This document shows, one piece after another, positions 49,556-59,900 of a DNA stretch of 64,000 nt. The stretch covers positions 3,037,001-3,101,000 of the forward strand of contig CANXME010000532.1 in assembly GCA_948144175.1 (NCBI GenBank). The letters run 5' to 3'. Made by a program: the position numbers and the translations under genes. The stretch comes from Closterium sp. NIES-65. Lineage: Eukaryota > Streptophyta > Zygnematophyceae > Desmidiales > Closteriaceae. Position 1 is the first letter of the stretch, and every line of letters begins with the position of its first letter. Under the pieces are notes generated by a model that saw nothing but the letters and a program-made list of their open reading frames with translations, made no database searches and was not told the origin of the DNA.

Positions 49556-50897
49556 ATGTTCGGGGTTTCACATCCATCACATGGATGTGACCACTGCCTA
49601 TCTTCATGGGGTCTTGAAAGAGGAGCTGTACATGAGGCAGCCCCCTGGTTTTGATGATGGGTCCGGCAGAGTTTGCCGACTCAGGAAATCAATCTACGGG
49701 CTAAAGCAAGCTCCAAGGCAGTGGTACCTCAAGTTTGACGAGGCGCTGATGCATTTTGGGTTTGAGAGGTCGGAGTGTGACCCCGCCTTGTACCACTTGG
49801 TGAGGCATGAGGGCACGCTGTCCCTTTACCTCTATGTGGATGACATTCTGCTCATGTCTTCGAGCATGGTCTTGCTGGACGATGTGAAGGGTCTCTTGTC
49901 CTCTCGATTCCGCATGAAGGACTTGGGGGAGGCCAAGTACTATTTGGGGATGCAAATTGAGCGTGATCAGAGTGGCATCTTGATTCATCAGGAGAGGTAC
50001 ATTCTCAACATGCTTGAGTCCTTTGGCCTCTCTACGGCTAACCCCGTGCTTTCCCCTCTCCCTATAGGGTTCGACGTGCATGCACATGCTGAGGAGCCCT
50101 TGCTGCGAGATGAGCTGGTCCAGCTCTATCAAAGCATTGTGGGGTCTCTCATGTGTGCAAGCACAACCACACAGCCGCAGATTGCTTATGCAGTGTCACA
50201 GCTGTCCAAGGTGGTGTCTTGTCCCAAGGCATTTCACCTGCAGGCTGCTAAGAGAGTGTTAAGGTACCTGAAAGGTTGTGTCAAGTGAGGTATATTCTAC
50301 CTCGCACACAGCAAGCCTCAGGTTGAGTTGGTGGGCTTTAGTGATGCTGATTATGTTGGAGATTCAGCTGATCGCAAAAGTCACACCGCCTGTGTCTATT
50401 GCCTTAATGGTGCAGCCATCTCTTGGCAGAGCAAGATGCAGCCAGTGGTTGCATTATTTACCACTGAGAATGAGTACATCAGTATGTGTCAGTGCATTCA
50501 GGAGGGTATGTGGCTGAAGCGTCTCTTTGGGGGGTTTGGGCATGAGTTTGCTAGTGGTGTGCCTGTGTTTGTGGACAACCAGTCTACCATTGCCCTTGCA
50601 CATAATGCATGCTTGCATGGCCGCACCAAGCACATGCAGGTTCGGTGGCATTTCATCAGGGAGATGGTGGCAAGCGGCGAGGTGATCCTCCGGTGGTGCC
50701 CAACCAACCGTCAAGAAGCAGACATACTCACCAAACCCCTTCCTTTTGAGCAGCATGGTGTGTGCATTTCCCTGATGGGGATGCAGCCCCATGTTAGCAT
50801 GGTGCCTGAGCAGGATGTGGGAGGACTGGTGCTTCTCTGTCTTGACGACCTCATGCAGTGGATGGCGCCCCTCCCTGGGCAAGGGGGGGTGAAGTGA
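49556..50897 (+). pseudogene. copia A reverse transcriptase and RNase H
   Basis: RT from HMDVTTAYLHGVLKEELYMRQPPGF (49578) through YVDDILL (about 49830) and YYLGMQI to the RNase H domain (FSDADYVGDSADRKS, FTTENEYISM, VDNQSTIAL, TKHMQVRWHFIREMV, ADILTKPLP), with the stop at 50895-50897. One in-frame TGA at 50286-50288 interrupts it. The first half of RT and the integrase are missing; sequence jumps from protease (24703) to here across gypsy D. Confidence 0.85.
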
Positions 50898-50946
50898 AGG
50901 ATTTTGCCCAGTGGTGTTCAGCCACCTCCAGCACGAGCAAGGGGGA

Positions 50947-51457
50947 GTGTTGATTGTGTAGGTGGTTGTGGTATTTTGCTCTAGCTGGTTGTGGGCTAAG
51001 GGTTTGGGCAAAATGTGGTGGTTAGACTAGTTGCGGGCTGGAATTGATCTCGCACCCAACAAGCACCAACAAACCTTTGCTATTCACTACAACACCTTTG
51101 GTGTTGCCAATTTAGCACTTTGGGTTGTTTGGGATTGTTGTAGGGCGAGGGTTGGTTTGGAAGGGTTTGAGCAACTCGTCACTTTTCAGATCTGAACTCT
51201 TTTGAAAGCTACCTTCTTGATTTAATCCATGGCTGCCTATTGATTCTGCCAGAATACCCCGTCGCACTTAAATCGCGATAGCGATCGGCCTAGATCTTGG
51301 TTGAAGGTGTGCGTTACCATGTGGAAATTAGAGATTAAGACCTTTCCAACGCGTACCTGTTCATAGTTTAAGGTTACGTGAGCTGCACGCAATTTTCCGT
51401 CAAACTTGGCGGACTTAATCTCTTGTTACGCTCTTATGATTCTCTCGCTTTCCATCA
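50947..51457 (+). repeat. copia A 3' LTR
   Basis: The LTR is 511 bases, begins TGTTGATTGTGTAGG, and is preceded by AAGGGGGAG and followed by GGTAC at 51458-51462. Confidence 0.9.
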
Positions 51458-51462
51458 GGTAC

Positions 51463-51950
51463 CTGGCGGCTTCACTAGGAATGGGGCTAGTGCTTTGAGG
51501 GACACAGCCAGTGCGACGTACTAGACACTGTGACTCGTCATACGCCAGCCCCTTAGAGACCAACTAATTGACTCAAGTGTACTGTTTCAGGTTCGGCTCT
51601 AGAGTTGTGTCATAGAGGTACTCGGTCATCGTATGTGGCGCAATCGAGCGCTAAAGCCGGGATATACGCAGGTGCAATCGCTGCTGATTTTCTTACCCAC
51701 TTACGTAGGTGAACAACCTATTTGTGCACAGACCTTGTTCATTGACCATAAAGCCATGACCTTCTGTGTCAAGAGTCTCGATAAGAGGGCAGAGTGAAGC
51801 GCATCCACATACGGTACTTCATGCCGCAAGAGCTACAGCGATGTGGCCAGACACGTTTGGTTTTTGTGGCCTCAGCGGCTAACGCTTCAAGCATCTTTAC
51901 CAAGGCCCTTCCGCCTGGTGACCTCCCCAGGTTTTGTTCGTAGCTTGGCC
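51463..51950 (+). pseudogene. copia C relic, RNase H part
   Basis: This resumes the old copia interrupted at 15496. GMGLVL-type sequence (51480-51500) is followed by decayed RNase H ending in a recognisable TKALPPGDLPRFC equivalent (about 51895-51940). Many stops and frame changes are present. Confidence 0.7.
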
Positions 51951-52015
51951 TTGTTGAGACATACACTCGTTTACTGTAGGCTTGTCTCTTGCTCATTAGA
52001 TTGTTTGTATTGCTT

Positions 52016-52485
52016 TACGCACGCACACACATACGCACACACACACATACGCAAGCACGCACACACACACACGTACGCACGCACGCACCCACTCATACAC
52101 ACATATATATACACACACACACGCGCGCACGCGTACGCACGCGCACGCACACACACGCACACCCGCACATGCACAGACGCACACACACATACACGTACAC
52201 ACATACATACACACGCACACACACACACACATACACACGCACACAGACACGCACATAAAGACATGCACGCGCACGCATGCGCACATGCACGCAGGCACGC
52301 AGGTACGCACGCACACGCATGCGGGCACGCACGCAAGCATGCACGCAGGCGCGCAAGTACGCACGCATGCACGCACGCAGACGCACGCACGCATCCGTTC
52401 GCACCCGCACGCGCACGCATGCACGCACGCGTACACACGTGCGCACACCCATTCACACACAGACACAGACACATGCACATGACTT
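52016..52485. repeat. 470-bp alternating purine-pyrimidine microsatellite (CA/CG)
   Basis: Almost uninterrupted alternation of CA, CG and TA steps (ACGCACGCACACAC..). The left part is richer in CACA and the right part (52260-52440) in CGCA/TGCA. The long open frames across it on both strands are artefacts of the repeat. Confidence 0.95.
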
Positions 52486-52834
52486 CAACGTATCACAGAA
52501 TTTTGCATTGTCGAAGTACGATAAACGCCCTTCTCCCAACTACAAAACGTGGGTTGCAGTTCATTTTTCTCCATCCGCATCTCTCATGTTTCCAACACTA
52601 GTTTCTCAATCTTTCTTTCCACCTTTATAATTCAAGGAGTCGGAAAAAAAAAAAAAATCGACAACGACCGCGCCCGAGAAACGACGGGCGATTGACGCAA
52701 CAAATGTTTGGCAAACGGCAAAACGTCCATCCCAACTGCCATGGATGTGCTGCTGGGCGGGCTCGAAGTTGACAAAAATGTCGAGTAACGGAAGCAGCAC
52801 CTTTCGGCACCCATGGGGCCAGGGGTGCCTGTGG
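52486..52834. other. unique sequence left of element K
   Basis: A 13-A run lies at about 52646-52658. No gene can be supported except the possible short frame noted at 52813. Confidence 0.4.
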
Positions 52835-53684
52835 TGTCAGAATCCCAACCACTAGACCATTGGGATAAAAGGGCTTGTTAAGTAGCGGATCAGAGTGTGC
52901 CCATAAACCCCCAGGCAAACGCGCCTGTAACCCCCCGTAAGATAGATCGGGCATCCACAGTGCAGATCTACTGACACCCCCCCACACTGGGAGGCCCAGG
53001 ACTGAGCACAGTGGCAACGGCCAACATGTGCATACACCGGGATTCAAACCCGAGACCTTACTGACAACATGTCAGAATCCCAACCACTAAACCATTGGGA
53101 TAAAAGAGCTTGTTTCAGTAGCGGGTTAGTGCGCCCATAACCCCCCAGGCAAATGTGCCTGTAACCCTTCCCTAGGATCGATCGGGGATCACCAGTGGAC
53201 CTCTGACACCCCCCCGCACTGGGATGCCCGAAGTGCATACACCGGGATTCGAACCCGAGACCTTCGCTCTGATACCATCTCAGAATCCCAACCACTAGAC
53301 CATTGGGATAAAAGGGCTTGTTAAGTAGCGGATCAGAGTGCGCCCATAACCCCCCAGGCAAACGCGCCTGTAACCCCCCGTAGGATAGATCGGGCATCCA
53401 CAGTGCAGATCTACTGACATGTGGCGCATGTGGCGCCAAACGCGACAAACACGGAGTACGCGCCTGCGGCAAACGCACCCCTCAGAGTATCGTGTCAGCG
53501 CCAGAGGTGTCGTACGCCCGCCTTGTCTGACGCGACGGCTGACCAAGCCTTGACCGAGGCGTTGACCCCAAACCAAGTCAAAGCCCTTCTGTCCCAGTTA
53601 CTGCTGCACCTTGCTAGCGTGACCACCGCCGAAAGTACACAACATACAGAATCCGCATCTGCTAAAAACAACATTGCAAAATAA
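52813..53684 (+). pseudogene. possible short ORF interrupted by element K
   Basis: If element K and one copy of its TGTGG duplication are ignored, an ATG at 52813 reads through the empty site into a frame ending at 53684, about 93 codons. The C-terminal half (LTPNQVKALLSQLLLHL) looks helix-like. No family is recognised, and the frame may be chance. Confidence 0.25.
52835..53419 (-). mobile_element. element K, miniature LTR element with three LTRs (TSD TGTGG)
   Basis: LTRs at 52835-52976, 53070-53208 and 53278-53419 (142, 139 and 142 bases) alternate with two short internal segments of about 93 and 69 bases. The target TGTGG is duplicated only at the outer edges (52830-52834 and 53420-53424). 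The outer LTRs resemble each other closely; the middle one is more divergent. On the minus strand the second internal segment starts ATGGTATCAGAGC (primer site) and ends in a G run (purine tract). No protein is encoded. Same family as element J. Confidence 0.9.
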
Positions 53685-53891
53685 GATGCCATCAACTCGT
53701 CGCTATGGCCCAATTGAAATGGGAACGATGCCAATTAAGAAGGACAAGAAAGCAAAATTTTTACACATATTAAATATAATAATGAAATATACATTTGGAC
53801 TAGCCTCGTAGGCATTTCTCTTATAGGCTGGACTAGTTGTGTGTCGATAGACCTGCACTAGGGATCTCCGATTGATCAGCAGAGGTTTACA
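53425..53891. other. unique sequence right of element K
   Basis: Apart from the short frame ending at 53684, this is AT-rich sequence with no feature. It leads into the copia I LTR. Confidence 0.4.
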
Positions 53892-54026
53892 TGTTGAAGT
53901 AGTAGGTTAGGAATGAATGGACTAGGTCAAAGGAGGGTTACAAGAAGAATGTCGAGAAGATTTGTGTACCCCTAGTGCTAACCCCCATACAACCTACATA
54001 GATATGAACATATAAGTTTTGGCACA

Positions 54027-55463
54027 TGTCAGAATATTATCTTATTGTTCTAGCCTGTAGTGGGGTGCTCTATAGCGAGTACAACCCTTCTAGGGTTTGC
54101 TATTTGTATCCTCATTCTTGCTAGTTCAATCCTCTTTCTTTCTTCTAATTTTGACATGCTATCAGAGCAGGTCGATCCCCTTGGATCGATCCTGTGGGTG
54201 GGTTACCACCTCGCTTCCGCTGCTACTTTTTCCTCCCGCCGTGCGCCCCGAGGCGCGCGGCGGTTTTCTGCCCGCCGTGCGCCCCGAGGCGCGCGGCGGT
54301 TCATTGCCCGCTGTGCGCCCCGAGGCGCGCGGCGGGCTTCTCCACTACGTCGCGGCCCCGCCCCGATCGTCGCGGCCCCGCCCCTTGACGCGGCCCCGCT
54401 CTACGTCGCGGCCCCGCCCCTTGACGCGGCCCCGCTCTACGTCGCGGCCCCGCCCCGGCCCGTCGCCGCCCGTGCGCCTGCCCGGCTCGGCCCCGCCCTA
54501 CCTTCGCGGCCCCGCCCAACGTTGCGGCCCCGCCCTATGTCGCGGCCCCGCCCTACGTCGCGGCCCCGCCCTATGTCGCGGCCCCGCCCCGACCGTCGCG
54601 GCCCCGCCCCTCGTCGCGGCCCCGGCCCCGTCCCCCCCCCCCCCCCCCCCCTTTTTCTCCCCTCCCCCCCCAATTCCCGTCGTCCGTCGAGGCGACCTGA
54701 GGGGCGCGCTGTGGGGTGGCAGGTATGGGGGTGGCCAGTGTACTTTCCTCCCTTTGCTCCTCCTCCTCCTTCGTCTCCCACTGCTGCAGCTGTCGCTGAG
54801 GGGGGTGGTTGTGTGGGAGACTGGGTTTAGGGTTTTAGGGGGGTGCGTGGGAGTAGAGCTAGTGGTGTAGCAGTGGGTGTGTATCAGGGGGGTGGGACTG
54901 TGTGCAGGAGGATGAGCGGAGGTTGCCAGTTTGTCGTCAGCAGCACCTGTAGTCCGGGGCGCTGTCCCGGTAGCCCAGTCGTAGCCAGCTGTGCCAGCCG
55001 CCCGTGGGTCCGTTGCCCGTCCGCCGCTATTTGAGCCGCGGGGCCTGTTACTCCTGTAGTCCGGGCGCTGTCCGGTAGCCGCTGTGCCAGTCTGCCTCCT
55101 GTTGCCCGTGTGTCTGCAGCTTCAGCCGTCGCCTCCTGTCTCCTCTCCCCTCACTCTCCCTCCTCCTCCTCACTTGACCGTTGTGACTACCACTAGCTTT
55201 GCTTATAATTGTGAACTCTAAACTATTTCTTCTTGAACTTGTGCTCAGAATGTGTGGTGACATTGTGATCCACCCTGAGCTTGTTTTGCTTTGCCTGCTC
55301 TGCTGATTACACCCCACTTTGGCTATGGGGGTGTGTCAGAATATTATCTTATTGTTCTAGCCTGTAGTGGGGTGCTCTATAGCGAGTACAACCCTTCTAG
55401 GGTTTGCTATTTGTATCCTCATTCTTGCTAGTTCAATCCTCTTTCTTTCTTCTAATTTTGACA
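54027..55463 (+). mobile_element. element H, non-autonomous, identical LTRs (TSD GCACA)
   Basis: This 1437-base element has 130-base LTRs (54027-54156 and 55334-55463) that read identical. The target GCACA is duplicated at 54022-54026 and 55464-55468. The primer site TGCTATCAGAGC (54157) follows the left LTR, and TATGGGGGTG precedes the right. The leader holds three hairpins, then CGCGGCCCCGCCC repeats (54340-54630), a 20-base C run (about 54632-54651), and about 680 bases without a convincing protein. The 3' block core is 55267-55282. It is recently inserted and must have used proteins in trans. Confidence 0.95.
54236..54335 (+). promoter_or_regulatory. triple leader hairpin of element H
   Basis: Hairpins at 54236-54263, 54272-54299 and 54308-54335 (period 36) are CCGCCGTGCGCC-CCGA-GGCGCGCGGCGG. 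The third has a C-to-T change that still pairs as G-T. The first is followed by TTTT. They begin about 66 bases after the primer site. Confidence 0.88.
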
Positions 55464-55810
55464 GCACACCCTCATAGGCGAAATGGGGGATAGCTAGAGC
55501 AAGCAATGGTCACAAGACCAGTCAAGAGAAGAAGCAAAGCAAAGCTCAGGGTGAATCTCAAGATCACCACACAGTCTGAGCACAAACATGTGGTCACAAG
55601 GCCAGTAAACATGAAGAGATATAAAACGCAAGCAATATAATGACCACAACGTAGCAAGATTACACATGCAAGTTTAGATACATAGATCACAGTACAAGGT
55701 AAAGTCAAGAGATAAGCAAGTGAGGCATAGTAGGCGCAAGGCCTAGAGCAGTGCAGAAACGCTGATTATCACTAAACACAAGTGCCTTGGTGAAAACATC
55801 AGTAGTGTTG

Positions 55811-56155
55811 TGTCACAGGTCCATTGGAGATCCTTGATTGATTCTAGGGAAGAGTTACAGGCACGTTGGTCTTGGGGGTTATGGACGCACTCACCCGCTA
55901 CACAAACAAGCCCTTTTATCCCAGTGGTTAGTGGCTCTGATTTTGACATGGTATCAGAGCGAAGGTCTCGGGTTGGAATCCCAGCGTGTGTACTTCGCGC
56001 ATCCCAATGCGGGGGGTTGTCAGAGGTCCACTGGATATCCCCGATTGATCATAGGGAAGCTTTACAGGCACGTTGGCCTGAGGGGTTATGGGCATACTCA
56101 CCCGCTACACAAACAAACCATTGTATCAAAATGATTAGTGGCTGAGATTCTGACA
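55811..56155 (+). mobile_element. element J, 345-bp miniature LTR element (TSD TGTTG)
   Basis: Two 138-base LTRs (55811-55948 and 56018-56155) flank only 69 bases. The target TGTTG is duplicated at 55806-55810 and 56156-56160. TGGTATCAGAGC begins at 55949 and a GGGGGG tract precedes the second LTR, so both priming signals are kept. The size is in the range of the plant SMART/TRIM elements. The LTRs differ from each other at many positions. Confidence 0.93.
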
Positions 56156-56943
56156 TGTTGGCCTGTGAGGCCACGTAAGCAAGGCGAAGTGGTTAGTAGC
56201 GCAGAGCGATATGCTTCGTTTTGTGCTCCAGTCTGTGGTCTTGACACAATGCAATAATTTCTCGACGTACAGAACTGGAGGAGAACGAGGCCGGTCTCTC
56301 AAGTTGGTCCAGCGTAACCCCTGTATAACCATGGTCCCCGTGTAGATCTCAGCCTCACAACTGGCGCTGAGAACCGAAGACAAGCAAGTAGACCTAAAAA
56401 AAACTGAACCGGAGCCAAGGCTAAAGGTGTAACCCTTTCACGACCACCGAGTCGCCTGGTCGTCTACCCAAGAAGCGTGTCGCACGTGACGCACGGGCAG
56501 GGGGGGCAGTACGCGTGCAGCGCGTGGGTGGCGTAGCCAGCGTACAGGCAACGCGCGGGCGGAGCAAGCAGCGCGCGTGCCGCACAGGCTATGCGTAGGC
56601 TGTGAAGCAAGGAAAACAGGATGAGAATGACTAAGGAAAGATTGGGTACAAATACAACCCTAGAAACCATGTACCCCATATGTGCTACCCCACTATAGCC
56701 TACAAACATGCATCAGCTATAATACTCTGACACACCCCCATAGGCTAAGTGGGGGAGAACAAGGGGTCACAAGACCAGTCAAGCAAAGCAAAGCAAAGAA
56801 AGCTCAGGGTGGATCACAAAGTCACCACACAGTCCGAGCACAAGGGCAGGGCCAGAGGCCAGTTCACATGCAGGAGTACAGACATATATATAAAACTAGA
56901 CAAGCAAGAGCAGGTATATATATATGTCACAGTACAAGTGAAG

Positions 56944-59900
56944 TCAAGAGGAGAGCAAGTGAGGCAAGACAGGTACAAGACCCAGCTGGGTGCAAAAGCG
57001 CTGATGGTCACAAGGTGCGAGTGCCTTGGTGAACACATCAGCAGTGTTGGCCTCAGAGGCCACGTACGCAAGTCGCAACTGACCACGCTGCTGCAGCTCA
57101 CGAGCAAGGAAGTAGCGGAGAGCAATGTGCTTCGTTCTGTGCTCCAAGCGCTGCTCTCGACACAAGGCCAGCATGGCCTTGTTGTCTACGTACAGCACTG
57201 GAGGAGAACGAGGCGGCTCTCCAAGGTCAATCAGCAGGTAGGTGAGCCAGCGAAGCTCCTGTGCAGCCATGGCCCCGGCGTAGATCTCAGCCTCACAACT
57301 GGAGCCGAGAACCGAAGACGAGCGAGTAGACCGCCACGAGACAGAGCCGGAACCAAGGCTGAAGGTGTACCCCTGTGACGACCGCTGCGTAGCCTGGTCG
57401 TCAGCCCAAGAAGCGTCCGCGTGGCCGGTAAGGACCACTGGACTCCGCCCTCCAAGCACTAGCCCCATGCCCGACGTACTGCACAGGTAGCGCAATACCC
57501 TCTTCGCTGCAGCCATGTGCTCCGGTCTGTGTCTCCCAGGAGAAAACATAGCGTGCAAGAATGCTCAGAGGGTATGCAAGGTCAGGTCGTGTGCAGGTCA
57601 TCAGGTACATGAGGCAGCCAACAAGCTCTGCATACGGACCACTCGACTCTACGGACTCATCCGAAGGCAGAGCTGAGAGTGAGTGGCGAGTAGGCAGAGG
57701 AGTGGCCTGAGGCGAGGAGTACGTGAAGCCGAAGCGCTGAAGGACCTGCTGCACCATGTGTGACTGAGTCAAGATAATGGTGCGGCGTGCTCTGTCCCGA
57801 GTGATCTGCAAGCCAAAGTAGCTGCGCAGTTCACCCAGGTCTGTGCACGTGTGTCTCTTCAGCAGCTCGGACTTCACGTAGGCGAGTCCAGCAGTGTCCG
57901 CTGTGGCAAAGACCAAGTCGTCGACGTACACGAGGATGTAAAACGGCGGCAGGGAAGTGTCGGTGCGAAGAAACAGCGACGGGTCAGCAGTAGAAGGAGC
58001 AAACCCAAGAGCCGCAAGCGTAGTCCTCAGTGTGTCGTGCCACTCACGCGGTGCCTGGCGGAGACCGTAGACTGGCCGTCGGAGGCTCCACTGGGTGCCA
58101 GGAGGGAAAGTCCCAGTGAAGCCAGGTGGACGGCGAAGCCAGATCTCCTCGTGCAGGCTACCCTGCAAGAACGCAGTGCTGAAGTCGAGAGAGTGAAGCT
58201 CGTAGTCGCGCTGAGCGGCTATGTGCAGCAGCACCCGAAGAGTAGTCATCTTCGGGGTGGGAGAGAAGGTCTGAAAGTAGTCAACTCCCTGCCGCTGACT
58301 GAAGCCACGAGCAACGTACCGTGCCTTGAAGACAGGTGGAGAGCCCGGCGGCCGCTTCACCATGAAGATCCACATGCCACTGACGATGTTCGCCCCAGGA
58401 GGGGGAACCGCGTCAACGTAGGTGCCTGTGGACTTCCAGGAAGCCATCTGTGCATCCATAGCTGCCTGCCACTGAGAGGAGTAGGGACCCTCTACGGCCT
58501 CCGCGTAAGAACGCGGAGTCGGGATGTCTAGTGCATCCGGGTCTCCCTCAGGGGCAAGCAGTACAGACGCGAGATGAGGTGAAGCAGCCGCTAGACACTG
58601 TAACTCCTCCTGCCTGTCCTCTAGGACGTCCGTGCCAAGAGCACACTCACCCCCGACGGACGGAGGACAGACAGACGTAGACTCAGCAACAAGACTAGCA
58701 GCGTAGTCGAGACGATAGCGAGCAGCAAAGTCGACGAGCTCAGCGACTAGAGCAGACGCAGCAGTGGACTCAAAAGAGGGGTCAGTGACGACAGTAGCAA
58801 GCAGACGCGTGACAGTAGGACTGGCAGCACGAAGAGAGTCCGACTCAGGGGCGGCAAGCGCAGGAAGAGAGGACTCAGGAGGAGAAGGCAAAGGGGCACG
58901 CAGAGGAGCAGTGGACGGACGCAAAGACATCCGGTGCGTGCCAGGGACAGGAGGAGGACGCTGACGCGAACTGCGACCACTAGCGCGAGAAGCACGAACA
59001 GGCGACGCGGGACGAGACGCAGGCTCACGACGCTCAGCAAGACCTCCAGTAGGACCAGTGTAAGGAGAGGGAGCAGGCAGCGGAGAGGAAGGCTCCAGCA
59101 GGGACTGCGACTGGACAGGCGGTGGACCCTCTACTGGAGGAGAAAGACCAAGAACCTGCTGAAGGAGCGGAACGAAGTACGGCCGAGGCCGCGCGGCAGC
59201 TCCAGACACAGCAGGGACAGCACCAGCACCCTCAGCGACAGCACCAGCGCCACCCACACCTCCAGCGGCAGGACCAACAGCAGTAGGCTCAGCACCAACG
59301 CCCTCAGCAGCTCCAGCTCCAGGAGGACCCGCAGGTCCAGCAGCTCCGGGACCGGCAGCACCCGCACCCTCGACGGTCGAAGAAGCTCCAGCTCCAGCTC
59401 CAGCAGCACCTCCAGACTTAGCAGCACGCCTCCAGCGGCGAGCGAACCACTCGCGCAGCTCCTGTGGAGAGAGGGGCTCCCGGCGAGACGCAGCAGCAGG
59501 AGAAACCCCAAGCTCAGCAGCTCCAGACGCAGCACCCCCAGACCCAGCACCTCCAGGCACAGCACCCCCCGGCTCAGCACCCCCAGGCTCCGCACCCTCC
59601 GCAGTAGCACCCTCAGGCCCAGCACCCCCAGCAGTAGCACCCCCAGGCTCAGCACCCCCGCGCACAGCACCCCCAGAGTCAGCACCCCCAGGCTCAGCAC
59701 CCGCAGCAGCACCAGAGTCACCAGTAACCTCGACCGGGTCAACGGCGTCTACCTGGGACACACCTGAGGGGGCAGGAACCTGAGGGGGGAGGGGGTCTAC
59801 CGGGGGGGGAACCGGCACAAGGAAGTCCGGGGGAGGGGGGAGGGAAGGAGTGCGGTAGGGAAAGAGACGGTAGAAGGGGACTAACTCGTCGAACGTGACG

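Larger units (their letters stand above)
15497..51457 (+). mobile_element. copia A, outermost element of the nested stack (TSD GGTAC)
   Basis: Both LTRs are 511 bases (15497-16007 and 50947-51457). The duplicated target GGTAC lies at 15492-15496 and 51458-51462. The primer-binding site TGGTATCAGAGC (16009-16020) follows the left LTR, and a purine tract (AAGGGGGAG) precedes the right one. The element's own sequence is left in pieces: gag 16097-16502 and 23796-24410, protease 24440-24703, and RT/RNase H 49556-50897. These are separated by copia B and gypsy D. Its RT lineage differs from the other copias here (MDVTTAYLHG, YVDDILL, TKPLPFEQH). The two LTRs differ at many scattered sites, so the insertion is not recent. 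Confidence 0.92.
53892..56477 (-). mobile_element. copia I relic, 3' end only, carrying H and J
   Basis: The 3' LTR lies at about 53892-54024 (TGTTGAAG..TTTTGGCA), with the purine tract and conserved 3' block on the far side of element H (55469-55580). RNase H coding sequence follows at 55690-55810 and 56161-56477, split by J (ANTTDVFTKAL region). Homology stops abruptly near 56477; the remaining 120 bases before copia M are unrecognised GC-rich sequence. Confidence 0.75.

Noticed and set aside
51843-52630. Long His/Thr/Ala-rich and Cys/Val-rich open frames on both strands
   Set aside because: They are products of the alternating CA/CG microsatellite, which has no stop codons in several frames.
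53240-53262. A complete tRNA gene
   Set aside because: Only a T-arm and variable-loop-like stretch is present; no anticodon arm or acceptor stem can be folded.
52835-53419. CRISPR-like array (three ~140-base repeats with short spacers)
   Set aside because: The repeats carry LTR ends, a primer site, a purine tract and flanking target duplications, and the genome is eukaryotic.
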